A DNA stretch of 64,000 bases from contig NZ_CADIKK010000010.1 of the NCBI RefSeq assembly GCF_902859915.1, positions 1 through 64,000 of the forward strand. The letters run 5' to 3'. Shown in pieces: positions 44,888-56,865 of this stretch. Source of the stretch: Paraburkholderia ultramafica. GTDB taxonomy: Bacteria > Pseudomonadota > Gammaproteobacteria > Burkholderiales > Burkholderiaceae. Both the position numbers and the translations under genes were made by a program. The notes under the pieces are model-generated. The model was not told the origin of the DNA. It saw nothing but the letters and a program-made list of their open reading frames with translations, and made no database searches. The first letter of the stretch is position 1. Every line of letters begins with the position of its first letter.

Positions 44888-45458
44888 GGCTTTTCTCGCC
44901 AAGGTGCGGCAAGCGCAACCGGCGGCCCGGCCGCGTCCCGAGGTGCCCGTGTTCGACGCGGCGGGCGGCGATCTGCGCGCGCGTTTCACGGCGGCGTTGC
45001 AGTTGATGGGCGGCACCTGCGTCGAGGTGGCGGCGGCAAGCGACGTGAGCGGCCTGATTCGCGAGCGGTTCGGCGCGGCGGCGTCGATTGCATCGGCAAC
45101 TCCGGAAGTGCAGGGTACACGCGCGCTCGCGGCGGACACGCAACCCGCTTCGTTGCAGGACATCGACGTCGGCGTGGTGCGGGCGCGCTTCGGTGTCGCC
45201 GAAACCGGCTCGGTGTGGCTCAGCGAACGCGAGTATGTGGTCAACGCGTTGGGCTACATCGTTCAGCATCTGGTCGTGCTGCTCGATCCGGCGCAATTGC
45301 TCGACGGTTTGCAGGACGTCTATCGTCGTGACGATTTCCGCGACGCTCGCTATGCGGCGCTCGTCACTGGACCTTCCGCGACGGCCGACATCGAAGGCGT
45401 ATTGATTCGCGGCGCGCAGGGCGTGCGCTCGTTGACGGTGGTGTGGGTCGCGGCGTGA
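44874..45458 (+). CDS. lutC: LutC/YkgG family (LUD domain) protein
   Basis: 194 residues. LUD domain with VRARFGVAETGSVWLSEREY and the C-terminal VTGPSATADIEGVLIRGAQG motif. Third component of the lactate utilisation complex. GGAGG precedes ATG 44874, which overlaps the lutB 3' end by 14 bases. No lactate permease gene is adjacent in this window. Confidence 0.92.
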   Translation: MTTREAFLAKVRQAQPAARPRPEVPVFDAAGGDLRARFTAALQLMGGTCVEVAAASDVSGLIRERFGAAASIASATPEVQGTRALAADTQPASLQDIDVGVVRARFGVAETGSVWLSEREYVVNALGYIVQHLVVLLDPAQLLDGLQDVYRRDDFRDARYAALVTGPSATADIEGVLIRGAQGVRSLTVVWVAA

Positions 45459-45540
45459 CGCGTCATTCGCAGCAGCGGAAGCAGCGACGGACTTTGCTAT
45501 CATCATCACTGTATAAACATACAGGTCATGCGGAAAGCCC

Positions 45541-47313
45541 GTGGCAACCGATGCTCGGTCAGATATCGGCTCTGACGTCCCTTACTACCTGCTGAACTTC
45601 GAGCGCGCGCTGGCGTGGCTCGCTACGCGTTACGACGACCTGCTGGACGCGCAGGAGCACGCGTTCCTCAACGCTTTCGAAGGTTTGCCGCAAAAGTCCC
45701 GGGCGCTGCTGGTGCGCATGCTGATGCGCAAAGGCATGCTGTTTCGCGCGAGCCGTCTGTCGTATGACGAGATCGGCTGCCCTTTGCAGGCGGCCGCGCC
45801 ATTGGCGGCGCTCGGCTGGGTCGACACCGAGCCGGCCCTGACGCTCGATGATCTGTTTGCGCTCAGCACGCGGCCTGAGTTGCTCGAGATCTTCGCACCG
45901 ACCATCGCGTTGATTCCCGGTGCAAAGAGCTTGCGCAAACCGGATTTGCTGGAAACGCTGCGCCCGTTTTATGAAAGCGCCGGCGACGCGGAAAGTCGCG
46001 CGCTGCGTCCACTCTCCGCCTGGTACGCGCCCTCCACGGACTACGTCCTGCACGTCGCTATTGCGCCGCTCTGCGAACGCCTGCGTCTGATGTTCTTCGG
46101 CAATTTGCAGCAGGACTGGTCGGAGTTCGTGCTCGCCGATCTCGGCGTGTTCCAGTACGAAACGGTGGCGTTCGCACCTTCGTCGCGCGCATTCCAGCAA
46201 CGCGCGGACGTCGACGTCTATCTCGCGCTGCATGCGTGCCGCGAAGCGCTCGAGTGGCTGCCCGTCGACGACACGGCGGCGATCGACGAACTCGTTGCCA
46301 CCGTCGGTGCGATCAAAATCGCCAACCCGTGGCTTGAAACGCGTCGCGCGAAACTGCTGTTCCGTATCGGCCAGGATTGCGAACGTCGACAGAATTGGGC
46401 TGCCGCGCTCGCTGTTTATGAGCAGTGCACGTGGCCCGGCGCGCGCCACCGGCGCATGCGCGTGCTCGAGCGCAGCGAGCGCTTCGACGAAGCCTTCGCG
46501 TTGGCCTCGCAAGCCGCCGTCGCGCCTGAAAGCGAAGCAGAGGCGCAGCGCATCGCGCGCATGTTGCCGCGTTTGCGGCGCAAGCGCGGCGAGCCAGCGC
46601 TGCGCACGCCGGCGGCTCGCCCGGTCGCGCGCAGCACGCTGGTGCTGCCGCAGCCCGAGACGCCGCAAGCGGTCGAATACGTCGCGCGCGATCATCTGAC
46701 TTGCGACGCCGCGCCAGTGCATTACGTCGAGAATGCGCTGATCAACTCGCTGTTCGGCTTGCTGTGCTGGGAGCCGGTGTTCGCGGCGTTGCCCGGCGCG
46801 TTTTTTCATCCGTTCCAGCGCGGCCCGGCTGATCTGCATGCGCCGGATTTTCACGCGCGCCGTGCGGAACAGTTTGCCGCGTGTCTCGCGCAACTCGACA
46901 GCGGCGACTATCGCGAGACGATTCTGCGGCATCTGCACGGCAAGGCGGGGCTGCAATCGCCTTTCGTATTCTGGGGGCTGCTTACGCCGGAACTTGTCGC
47001 GCTGGCGCTCGACTGTCTGCCCGCCGCGCATCTGAAACTGTGGTTCGAGCGCTTGTTGCGCGATATTCGCGGCAACCGTTCGGGCTTGCCCGACCTGATC
47101 CGCTTCTGGCCGGCCGAGCGTCGCTATGAGTTGATCGAAGTGAAGGGGCCCGGCGATCGCTTGCAGGACAACCAGATTCGCTGGCTCGCGTACTGCGCTC
47201 AGCACGGCATGCCGGTGCGCGTGCTCGACGTGCGTTGGGCCGGCGAAGCGGTCACGGAAACGGGAGCCGCGGCGCAGTGGGCCACAAAGCGCGACACTGA
47301 GGCCAGCGCATGA
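45541..47313 (+). CDS. FAN1-type VRR-NUC domain nuclease
   Basis: 590 residues. The C-terminal VRR-NUC domain carries a PD-(D/E)XK site: Pro517-Asp518 (GNRSGLPDLIRFW) and Glu533-x-Lys535 (ELIEVKGPGD), then QDNQIRW. Upstream are the helical SAP-like and TPR-like regions of bacterial FAN1 (DEIGCPLQAAAPLAALGW; AALAVYEQCTWPGARHRRMR; HYVENALINSLFGLLCWEPV). FAN1 is a structure-specific 5' flap nuclease able to unhook DNA interstrand crosslinks. The start is GTG 45541 after GGAAAG. It is translationally coupled (ATGA) to a nuclease-helicase gene, which points to joint DNA repair. Confidence 0.9.
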   Translation: MATDARSDIGSDVPYYLLNFERALAWLATRYDDLLDAQEHAFLNAFEGLPQKSRALLVRMLMRKGMLFRASRLSYDEIGCPLQAAAPLAALGWVDTEPALTLDDLFALSTRPELLEIFAPTIALIPGAKSLRKPDLLETLRPFYESAGDAESRALRPLSAWYAPSTDYVLHVAIAPLCERLRLMFFGNLQQDWSEFVLADLGVFQYETVAFAPSSRAFQQRADVDVYLALHACREALEWLPVDDTAAIDELVATVGAIKIANPWLETRRAKLLFRIGQDCERRQNWAAALAVYEQCTWPGARHRRMRVLERSERFDEAFALASQAAVAPESEAEAQRIARMLPRLRRKRGEPALRTPAARPVARSTLVLPQPETPQAVEYVARDHLTCDAAPVHYVENALINSLFGLLCWEPVFAALPGAFFHPFQRGPADLHAPDFHARRAEQFAACLAQLDSGDYRETILRHLHGKAGLQSPFVFWGLLTPELVALALDCLPAAHLKLWFERLLRDIRGNRSGLPDLIRFWPAERRYELIEVKGPGDRLQDNQIRWLAYCAQHGMPVRVLDVRWAGEAVTETGAAAQWATKRDTEASA

Positions 47314-49586
47314 CCTACGTGGTGGCCGTGCGGGCGATGTGCGAGTTCACGGCAAGGCGCGGCGATCTGGATCTGCGATTCACGCCCGCGCCTACGTCGC
47401 TGGAAGGCATGGCCGGTCACGTGACGGTAGCGGGGCGGCGCGCGAGCGGCTACGAAACCGAGATCACGCTGACGGGCACGCATCGCGGCCTGACCGTGCG
47501 CGGCCGCGCTGACGGTTACGATCCGGTGGCGAACCGTCTTGAAGAGGTCAAGACCCATCGCGGCGATCTGGAGCGGATGCCCGCCAATCACCGCACGCTG
47601 CATTGGGCGCAGGCGCTCGTGTACGGCCATCTGCTGTGCCGTACGCGCGGCCTCGCCGAATTGACGGTGGCGCTGGTGTACTTCGATATCGGCAGTCAGA
47701 AGGAAGCGCTGCTGACGCAATCGCATACCGCGCGTGAACTGGAGATTTTCTTCGTCGAGCAGTGCGAACGCTTTCTCGAGTGGGCCGTGCAGGAAGAGGC
47801 GCATTGCGCCGCGCGCAACGCTGCGCTCGGCGCGTTGCAGTTTCCGCATGGGCAGTTTCGCAGCGGGCAGCGCGAGCTGGCGGTGTCGGTGTATCGCGCG
47901 GCGCGAGACGGCATGCCGTTGATGGCGCAGGCGCCCACCGGCATCGGCAAGACGCTCGCGACGATTTTCCCGTTGCTCAAGGCGTGCGCTTCGCAGCAGA
48001 TCGACCGCGTGTTCTTCCTGACCGCGAAGACGCCGGGCCGCGCGCTCGCGCTCGACGCAGTCGAAACGTTGCGCCGGAGCGCCGCATCGTCCGGCGCGCC
48101 ACTGCCGTTGAGAACGCTGGAGCTGGTCGCGCGCGACAAAGCCTGCGAGCATCCCGACAAAGCGTGCAACGGCGAGTCCTGTCCGCTCGCGCGCGGTTTC
48201 TACGACCGGCTCGACGCGGCTCGCGGCATGGCGCTGGCGGGGGCGCGCCTCGACCGTGCGGCGGTGCGCGCAGCGGCGCTCGCGCACGAGGTCTGTCCGT
48301 ACTATCTGGCGCAGGAACTGGCGCGCTGGGCCGACGTCGTGGTCGGCGATTACAACTACTACTACGACAGCAACGCGATGCTGTACGCGCTCACGCAGAT
48401 CAATCAGTGGCGCGTCGGCGTGCTGGTCGACGAGGCGCACAATCTGCTCGACCGCGCCCGGCGGATGTACACCGCGTCGCTCGATCAGGCGGCGTTCCGG
48501 CTCGCACGCAAAACAGCGCCGGCAAGTTTGCGCAAGCCGCTTGAACGGTTGCAGCGCGAGTGGAACGCCGTCAAGCGCGTGCAGACCGGCACGTATCAGG
48601 TCTATGCCGAGGTCCCCGGCAAACTGCTGTCGGCCGCGCAGAATCTGATCGGCGCGGTCACGGATCAGCTCGCCGAAGCGCCGTTTTCCATCGACGAACC
48701 CGCGCTGCGCTTTTTCTTCGATGCGATGCAGTTCGTCGCGCTGGCCGAGCAGTTCGGCGAGCACTCGATTTTCGACGTGACGCTCAGCACCGATCGTTAC
48801 GCGCCGCGCGACAAAACCAGCGCCACGCTGTGCGTGCGCAACGTGATCCCCGCGCCGTTTCTCGCGCCGCGCTATGCCGCCGCGCACACCACCGTGATGT
48901 TCTCCGGCACGCTCAATCCGCACCATTTCTATCGCGACACGCTGGGGCTGCCGGCGCAGACCCGATGGCTCGACGTCGATGGGCCGTTTCGCGCCGAGCA
49001 ATTGCAGGTGCGCGTGGCCGGCAATGTCTCGACGCGCTGGCGCGACCGCGAGCGCTCGCTCGCGCCGATCGTCGATCTGATCGCGAAGCAGTACGCGGCG
49101 CAGCCGGGCAATTACCTGGGCTTCCTGAGCAGTTTCGAGTACCTGCAGCGCGTGGTCGAGTTGATGCGTGAGCGGCATCCCGGCTTGCCGGTCTGGGCGC
49201 AGGAGCCCGGCATGGACGAAGCCGCACGCGACGCGTTTCTCGCGCGCTTTCGGACGATGAATCAGGGCGTCGGCTTTGCGGTGCTCGGCGGTGCGTTTTC
49301 GGAAGGCGTCGATCTGGTCGGCCAGCAGTTGATCGGTGCGTTCATCGCGACGCTCGGGTTGCCGCAAATGAATGATGTCAACGAACAGATGCGCCGCACG
49401 ATGGACGCGAGGTTCGGCAACGGCTACGACTACATGTATCTGTACCCGGGTTTGCAGAAGGTGGTGCAGGCGGCCGGGCGCGTGATTCGCACGGAGCAGG
49501 ACCAGGGCGTGCTGCATCTGATCGATGACCGGTATCGGCGGCCCGAGGTGCGGCGATTGTTGCCGCGATGGTGGCAGGTGCAGTAG
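47310..49586 (+). CDS. Cas4-like nuclease fused to XPD/DinG-type helicase
   Basis: 758 residues. Residues 1-170 form a PD-(D/E)XK nuclease-like domain with Asp68 (RGRADGYDP) and Glu79-Val-Lys81 (LEEVKTHRG), as in Cas4/RecB-type nucleases. From about 175 follows a superfamily 2 XPD/DinG helicase: Walker A APTGIGKT at 208-215, cysteines in KACEHPDKACNGESCPLARG and EVCPYYLA that likely hold a 4Fe-4S cluster, VLVDEAHNLLDRA (DEAH), FSGTLNPHHF, and a C-terminal QAAGRVIRTEQDQG arginine-finger motif. Likely unwinds and trims DNA during repair, paired with the upstream FAN1 nuclease, whose stop codon its ATG overlaps. Confidence 0.92.
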   Translation: MTYVVAVRAMCEFTARRGDLDLRFTPAPTSLEGMAGHVTVAGRRASGYETEITLTGTHRGLTVRGRADGYDPVANRLEEVKTHRGDLERMPANHRTLHWAQALVYGHLLCRTRGLAELTVALVYFDIGSQKEALLTQSHTARELEIFFVEQCERFLEWAVQEEAHCAARNAALGALQFPHGQFRSGQRELAVSVYRAARDGMPLMAQAPTGIGKTLATIFPLLKACASQQIDRVFFLTAKTPGRALALDAVETLRRSAASSGAPLPLRTLELVARDKACEHPDKACNGESCPLARGFYDRLDAARGMALAGARLDRAAVRAAALAHEVCPYYLAQELARWADVVVGDYNYYYDSNAMLYALTQINQWRVGVLVDEAHNLLDRARRMYTASLDQAAFRLARKTAPASLRKPLERLQREWNAVKRVQTGTYQVYAEVPGKLLSAAQNLIGAVTDQLAEAPFSIDEPALRFFFDAMQFVALAEQFGEHSIFDVTLSTDRYAPRDKTSATLCVRNVIPAPFLAPRYAAAHTTVMFSGTLNPHHFYRDTLGLPAQTRWLDVDGPFRAEQLQVRVAGNVSTRWRDRERSLAPIVDLIAKQYAAQPGNYLGFLSSFEYLQRVVELMRERHPGLPVWAQEPGMDEAARDAFLARFRTMNQGVGFAVLGGAFSEGVDLVGQQLIGAFIATLGLPQMNDVNEQMRRTMDARFGNGYDYMYLYPGLQKVVQAAGRVIRTEQDQGVLHLIDDRYRRPEVRRLLPRWWQVQ

Positions 49587-49807
49587 GTTCGCCAGGCCCT
49601 AACGGATCGCTACGCGCAGCGTGTGCCGGTTCGCGCACCGTTGCTGATCGTGCGCGGCGCCGTGATCGCGAGACGACATGAAACGCGACGAGACGACACG
49701 AGACACGCGTCCGACGGCGCCGCGAGAACTGACCGGATGGCCAGTCGCGGCGCTGATCGCAGACGCTGTGCCGCGCGTCTGCGAACGCGCCGGCTACGCG
49801 CTTCACT

Positions 49808-52465
49808 TCACTGATGCGGCGAGGTTGAACCGGGATTCGCGGGCGTGCCCGGACCACCCGCCGGCTTCGGATCGACGGGCACCTGGTCTGCCACCGGCGC
49901 GTCCTCTTGACGGGCCGCGGCGGTGAGCGATGCATCGTCAGCCGGCGGCGTCGGCGTGTCGTTCAATGCCCCCGCGGACGTCTCACCCGCTTCGACCTTC
50001 GCCGCGCCACTCTCCGGGTCCCACGTCAGCAGATGGCGCTGCGGATTCGCGATCGCGATGCCAAGCTCGCGGAACCGGTCGACAATGCGCCGGTTGAATT
50101 CGCGCTGGACGCCCCAGCGCGCGGTGTCGCGGCACTGCATCTGGCCGGCCAGCGTGACGGCCGAGCCGTCTACCGCATCGACGCCCCAGAATGCGAAGTC
50201 CGACAGGATGCCGTCCTTGAACTTCTCTTCCTCGCGCAGCGCGGCGCCGATTTCCTTGAGCGTGTCGATCGCCCGATCGACGTCCTGACCGAACGCGATG
50301 TTGACCCGCACCGCTGCATTGCCGAGCCCGCGATTCGTGTTGTTCACCGTCGACACCGAACTGAAGGGCACGGTGAACAGCGAGCCGTCGCTGCCGCGCA
50401 GCCGCACGGTGCGGATCGACAGATATTCGACGGTGCCGGACACGCCCGCGAGCGTGACCCAGTCGCCGACCTGCATCGCGTTTTCCATCAGCAGGAAAAT
50501 GCCGGTGATGAAATCCTGCACCAGCTTTTGCGAGCCGAAGCCGAGCGCGACGCCGAAGATGCTCGCGCCCGCCAGCAGCGGCCCGATGTTCACGCCGAGT
50601 TCGCTCAGACCGGTCAGCACCACCACCAGCGCGATCACGCAGAAGAGCGCGCTGCGCAGCATCGGCATCAGCGTGCGCAAGCGCGCGGCGCGCACGAGAT
50701 CGCCGCTGGTGGTCCAGAGGTCCAGCCGCCGTTCGACCGACACGTTGACGATTTCCCACACGATCAGTGCGGCGATCGCGGCCACGCCGATCGTGGCGAG
50801 CGCCGACGCGAGCCGATGGCCGATCGTGCCCGGGCGGAACAGATCGACGACGTCGACGCCCCATACCTGCAATAGCGTGAGCGCGGTGACGATGCCGATG
50901 ACCCAGCCGATCACGCGCCGCATCAGCGGGTAATAGCGGTACGCGTGCTGATGCAGCAGCGACCTCGCCGAATCGTCCTGCACGTTGAAGAGCCGGGCCA
51001 GCGCGCCGAAGATCACGATCGACACGACCCGCGCGCCCACCAGAATCGCCACCGTCCAGCCGCCGATATGAATCAGCGCGCGATAGCCGTTGCGCACGTC
51101 GAATGCCCAGACGCACCACAGCGCCATCACGATGGCCACCGTGAACCACGCCCACGCATCCGCGAACGCATTGCTGAGGTTCTCCAGCGACTCGCGCTCG
51201 ACGAAGCTCTTGCGGATCAAATCGCCCACCGGCTTCGCGCATTGCAGGATCAGGATCGAGATCATCACGTGGCCGGCGAGCGCGACCGCCTTCAACAGCG
51301 CGAGATGCGCCGCGTCGTTCAGACCGAGCGACTGCGCGACCTCGGCGAGCGCAACCCCGGCGCCCACCACGCTGACGATGCGCACGACCCAGCGTTGCAC
51401 GAAGACGGCCCACGCATCGCTCATGCGCAACAGCCGCAGGCGCGGCGCGGTGGGTTGCAGAAAGAAGCTGCCGATGAGCACGATCACGCGGCTCAGCACG
51501 TAGACGTCGATCAGCGAGTCGAGCGCGCGGTCTTGCGGCGTGCCGTCGGTGGTGAAAATCGACATCAGCGCGCTCGCCGCGCCGACGAACACCGCGAGCG
51601 GCAACAGCCGCAGCAGCGTGATCAACAGCGCGCGCGGCAGACGCTGCAGCAGCGTCCAGTGATGGGTGGCGTTGCGCTTGCCCTGGGCTGCGATGATTTC
51701 GTCTTTGGCGAAGGCGTCCGCGGCAACAGACGCGGGGCTGATTGCCTGTGCCTCGGCTTCCAGCACGGGCGGCACGGGCCCAATCGGCAGCGGCGGCGCG
51801 GCGTGGCGCGCATCGGCCGGTTGCGGCGCGTCGTCGAAGGGCAGATCGCCTTGCGCGTCGTCGGTTTCGTTCTGCTCGCTGCGTTCGCGGCGCGCGGCGA
51901 GCGCCTTGTACGCGCGGCGCAACAGGCGCCGCGCGAGCCATTCGAGCACGAGCGCGGGCACCAGCGCGGCCAGCAGCGTCCACACGACGTTGATCAGCAC
52001 GGCGCGCGCATGCGAGTTGGTCAACTGCCAGTTCCACCACGCGCGTACCGACGCGACGTCGAGCAGCGCGGCGACCGAGACGCGCAAAGATTCGCCGAGC
52101 TGCATGGCCCAATGCGCGCCCTGACGGGCCATTTGCGACGCGAGCCCGTTGGACTTGAAGGCGTCGGGAACGAGGGCAGCGGGGCCGCTGGCCGCTGCCG
52201 GGGCTGACGCGGCCGCCACCGCCGATGCGGCGGGCGGCGCGCTCAGCGCCCCGGCGGCGGCGATCGCTTGCAGCGTATCGGCGACTTGCGCGCGGCGCTT
52301 GGGGTCGTTGAGAACGGCGAGGGCGTCGCGAGCCTGCTCGGGCGTCAGGCTGACCGCGCTGCCCGACACCGGCGACGCGGGGGCGGCTTGCGCGACGGCG
52401 GCAACCGCCGGCACGGCGCCGATGACGAGAAGAACAAGAAGGCAGGCTTGAAATAGTTTGCGCAT
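49808..52465 (-). CDS. Large MscS-family mechanosensitive channel
   Basis: 885 residues. Signal peptide MRKLFQACLLVLLVIGAVPA followed by VAAVAQAAP; a periplasmic region; about ten membrane segments; then the MscS core in the C-terminal third with pore helix GVNIGPLLAGASIFGVALGF and FGSQKLVQDFITGIFLLMEN, the beta domain (VGDWVTLAGVSGTVEYLSIR) and an alpha/beta domain (AALREEEKFKDGILSD). Opens under membrane tension to release osmolytes. The Pro/Ala-rich tail is cytoplasmic and low-complexity. ATG 52465 starts the signal peptide; the frame upstream is only high-GC read-through. Confidence 0.9.
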   Translation of the reverse strand: MRKLFQACLLVLLVIGAVPAVAAVAQAAPASPVSGSAVSLTPEQARDALAVLNDPKRRAQVADTLQAIAAAGALSAPPAASAVAAASAPAAASGPAALVPDAFKSNGLASQMARQGAHWAMQLGESLRVSVAALLDVASVRAWWNWQLTNSHARAVLINVVWTLLAALVPALVLEWLARRLLRRAYKALAARRERSEQNETDDAQGDLPFDDAPQPADARHAAPPLPIGPVPPVLEAEAQAISPASVAADAFAKDEIIAAQGKRNATHHWTLLQRLPRALLITLLRLLPLAVFVGAASALMSIFTTDGTPQDRALDSLIDVYVLSRVIVLIGSFFLQPTAPRLRLLRMSDAWAVFVQRWVVRIVSVVGAGVALAEVAQSLGLNDAAHLALLKAVALAGHVMISILILQCAKPVGDLIRKSFVERESLENLSNAFADAWAWFTVAIVMALWCVWAFDVRNGYRALIHIGGWTVAILVGARVVSIVIFGALARLFNVQDDSARSLLHQHAYRYYPLMRRVIGWVIGIVTALTLLQVWGVDVVDLFRPGTIGHRLASALATIGVAAIAALIVWEIVNVSVERRLDLWTTSGDLVRAARLRTLMPMLRSALFCVIALVVVLTGLSELGVNIGPLLAGASIFGVALGFGSQKLVQDFITGIFLLMENAMQVGDWVTLAGVSGTVEYLSIRTVRLRGSDGSLFTVPFSSVSTVNNTNRGLGNAAVRVNIAFGQDVDRAIDTLKEIGAALREEEKFKDGILSDFAFWGVDAVDGSAVTLAGQMQCRDTARWGVQREFNRRIVDRFRELGIAIANPQRHLLTWDPESGAAKVEAGETSAGALNDTPTPPADDASLTAAARQEDAPVADQVPVDPKPAGGPGTPANPGSTSPHQ

Positions 52466-52660
52466 AGGGTGTAAGGCGGGGTACCAGGTGCGGACGACCG
52501 TGCCGAAACGCGGGGCTGGGTTCGGCGGCGTGACCATGAACCGACACGGGCCGGGCCGTACAAGTTCCTCGGGCGAAGGCTGCCGGGCGTGCTGTGCCGT
52601 GCTGTGCCGCGCCACGCCACGCGGCCGGCCGGGGCCGCGGGCGCCATGCGTAACAATAGC

Positions 52661-52710
52661 CGAACGCGGCCGAACGCGGCTGACTGCGGCTGACTGCGGC
52701 TGACTGCGGG
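52661..52710. repeat. 10-bp tandem repeat array
   Basis: Two CGAACGCGGC units followed by three TGACTGCGGC-type units (the last ends GGG), all sharing period 10. Intergenic, upstream of the mechanosensitive channel gene. Confidence 0.85.
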
Positions 52711-52739
52711 CCGCCGGGGCCAATGCGCTGGCCAGACGA

Positions 52740-53087
52740 TCAGGCGGTGGTCATCGTGCGAACCGGCGCGACGCTAAAGGTTCCTTCGACCACTTCGGTA
52801 AAGGTGCGCTCCTCGCGCAGGATGAAGCGTTTCGTCTGTGCGAGCCTGAAGTTGTCGAGCGCTTCGGCGTCGGCTCGCAGTCTCGCCCGATAGGCTTCGT
52901 ACGCCGCGAGGCTGTCGAACGCGAGCAAGCCCCACGCGATGTCGTTGGTGCCTTCGTGCGGCAGGAAATAGCCGACCAGATGACCGCCGCAGCGCGGAAT
53001 AATGCGGCCCCAGTTGCGCGCATAGTCGTCGAAGGCATCGCGCTGGAATGGGTCGATCTGATAGCGGATAAAGCAGGTGATCGCCAT
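52740..53087 (-). CDS. NIPSNAP family protein
   Basis: 115 residues, a dimeric ferredoxin-like fold: [19 protein letters not shown], then [37 protein letters not shown] and [10 protein letters not shown]. Function of bacterial NIPSNAP proteins is largely unknown. GGGAG lies eight bases before ATG 53087. It follows the MFS gene on the same strand with a 140-base gap. Confidence 0.87.
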   Translation of the reverse strand: MAITCFIRYQIDPFQRDAFDDYARNWGRIIPRCGGHLVGYFLPHEGTNDIAWGLLAFDSLAAYEAYRARLRADAEALDNFRLAQTKRFILREERTFTEVVEGTFSVAPVRTMTTA

Positions 53088-53228
53088 GTTGAAGCTCCCG
53101 GTTGCGTACGGTGGTATCGAACGTGTGGAGATCAGTATGGCGGCCGTTCGACCGCGATGTTTCAGGGTGTGATGAACTGTGGAAGGCTTGAGTTTGGGCA
53201 ACGTGCAACGTGCCACGCACGATGCTTG

Positions 53229-54926
53229 CTAAGGCTTGCGTTGCGCGCTGATCGTCAACCTCGCCAGCGCTGCGCCGGCCAGTGCGCAAAGCGCCGATAC
53301 CAGCGCGACTGCGCGAAGGGCCACGCCTAGCGCGTCGGCTTGCGCGTGCGCGACTTCGGCTTGGGGCGCGCCTGGCGCAGCCGCGAGCGGCGCGCCGCCC
53401 GAATCCATGCCAGCTTGCGCAAGGCTCGCCGCCGCGCGGGCGGCTGGCGGCACATGCAGCGCATCGAGCCGGGCGTCGAGCGCCGCAGCGTGCGACCACA
53501 TGAACACGATCCCCAGCACCGCAATCGCCAGCAGGCCCGCCACTCGCGCCACCGCGTTATTGATGCCCGACGCGACGCCCGTGCGCGCGGCGGACACCGA
53601 CGTCATCACGGTCGTCGTCAACGGCGCGACCGTGACGGTCATGCCGAGTCCGAGCACGGCTAACGCCGGGAAAAAGCCCCGCCAATACTCGCCGCGCACC
53701 CATGGAAGCGCGAGCATCGCGAAACCGGTTGCGGCGATGATCGGGCCCGCGCTGAGCAGCGCCCGTGCGCCGTAGCGGCTCGCGAGGCCGCCGGTGAAAC
53801 GCGACAACAGGCCGATCGTCACCGGCACCGGCAGCAATGCTGCGCCCGCCTGGGTCGCGCTGTAGCCATACGCGCGGATCAACGTGAACGGCAGGAAGAA
53901 CAGCGCGCCGCCCAGCCCGAAGTAGACCAGCAGCGTGACGAGATTGGCGCCGACGAAGTCGCGTGAATGGAACACGTCGAGCGGCATCATCGGGTCGTGG
54001 GTTCTTGCTTCGAGCATCACGAAGGCGATCAGCACGACGATGCCGCCGAGCACCAATGCCACCACCCAGCGGTCGCCGAAGCCGCGCGCCGACGCGAGGG
54101 TCAGGCCGTAGGTCAACGCGGCGAGGCCGGCTGCCGCGGTGGCCGCGCCGGGCCAGTCGAGCCTGGCTGCCGAGCGGGCGTCGAGCCGCCGGGGGCGGGC
54201 GGCCGGGGCTCGAGCCTCGCGCGCGCCCTGACCCTGCGCCGTCTCCTGCCGGCTATCCGGCACCGCCACGAACGCCAGCGCGACCGTCGCGCAGGCAATC
54301 GGCACGTTCAGAAAGAAGATCGCCCGCCATGAAAACGCATCCACGAGCCAGCCGCCCGCCACCGGCCCGAGCGCCGACGTGATCGCGCCGACGCCGGCCC
54401 AGGTGCCGATTGCCTGGCCGCGTTCCTTGTCGTCGAACACCGCGCCGATGATCGCGAGGCTGCTCGGCACCAGCAGCGCCGCGCCGACGCCTTGCACCGC
54501 GCGCGCCGCAATCAGCGCAGCCGCGCCCGGCGCGAGGCCGCAAGCAATCGAGGCCAGCGTGAACAGACCGATCCCCGCGATGAATACGGTGCGCCGCCCG
54601 AGCTTGTCGCCGAGCGAGCCGCCCACCAGCACGAGTGAGCCGAGAAACAGCAGATAAGCGTCGACGACCCACTGGATCGCTGCGACGCTAGCGCCGAGTT
54701 CGGTCTGGATCGACGGCAACGCGACGTTGACGACCGAGCCGTCGATGAACGCCATGCTCGAACCGAGGATGGTCGCGGCCAGCGCGAGCTTTTTACGTCG
54801 GCAGGGTGAGTCGCAACTGAGCGGCTGCGCGCGGATGACGAGCGCGTCGCACGGCGCGGCCTGAGCGGGCAGGACGGGGGAGGGGCGGCGCTCGGACGCC
54901 GGAACGTGCTGATCGGCCAAATCCAC
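53229..54926 (-). CDS. MFS transporter, DHA2 family (EmrB/QacA)
   Basis: 565 residues, about 14 membrane segments. After a 48-residue polar N-terminus come [20 protein letters not shown], motif [15 protein letters not shown] and motif C-like [17 protein letters not shown], typical of drug exporters. A His/Arg-rich loop ([17 protein letters not shown]) separates the two halves. The substrate is unknown. GTG 54926 with GGA upstream is used, as no internal Met before the first helix fits. The gene is separated by 176 bases from the enhancer-binding protein gene on the same strand. Confidence 0.9.
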   Translation of the reverse strand: MDLADQHVPASERRPSPVLPAQAAPCDALVIRAQPLSCDSPCRRKKLALAATILGSSMAFIDGSVVNVALPSIQTELGASVAAIQWVVDAYLLFLGSLVLVGGSLGDKLGRRTVFIAGIGLFTLASIACGLAPGAAALIAARAVQGVGAALLVPSSLAIIGAVFDDKERGQAIGTWAGVGAITSALGPVAGGWLVDAFSWRAIFFLNVPIACATVALAFVAVPDSRQETAQGQGAREARAPAARPRRLDARSAARLDWPGAATAAAGLAALTYGLTLASARGFGDRWVVALVLGGIVVLIAFVMLEARTHDPMMPLDVFHSRDFVGANLVTLLVYFGLGGALFFLPFTLIRAYGYSATQAGAALLPVPVTIGLLSRFTGGLASRYGARALLSAGPIIAATGFAMLALPWVRGEYWRGFFPALAVLGLGMTVTVAPLTTTVMTSVSAARTGVASGINNAVARVAGLLAIAVLGIVFMWSHAAALDARLDALHVPPAARAAASLAQAGMDSGGAPLAAAPGAPQAEVAHAQADALGVALRAVALVSALCALAGAALARLTISAQRKP

Positions 54927-55102
54927 TCCGGTGCGGCTGAACGGCGTTCAGCGCAGCGACGCCAACGGGTCGTCGACAGGCGGGCAGAACACTCCCGGCG
55001 GCACCAGGCGCTGCCGAGCCGATATCGCAGATTCGCCCGCGCGATACCGGATGTTCAAACTCAAACTCGACCGGACCAGACCCGCGACACAGGCGCGCCG
55101 GC

Positions 55103-56539
<1,437 letters not shown>

Positions 56540-56865
56540 GTTACCCCCGGTTCGTTGCTGCTTTCAGGACTGCTGTTCGACTCACTGGACAGACCGGCAG
56601 GCGGTGCCGGCCTTCAGTCAACTGAACCCGCCCGGTTCGCTCGCGCGGATTCGGGCCTGGCTTGCGTCACGACGTTCGGGCCCGGTTGCGGCAGCCCGGC
56701 GACGACGCATTCACGGTAGTAGCGATGGCGGGGGCATGGAGCGGGCGGCGCGAACCGCGAGGTGCTACACGTTGAACCGGTGGCGGAACAGCGTTCATTG
56801 CTGAAACCGCCAGACGACTTCATCCCCGAATCACGAAAACCGTTTCTTGCCTCGGTGGCCTGAAA

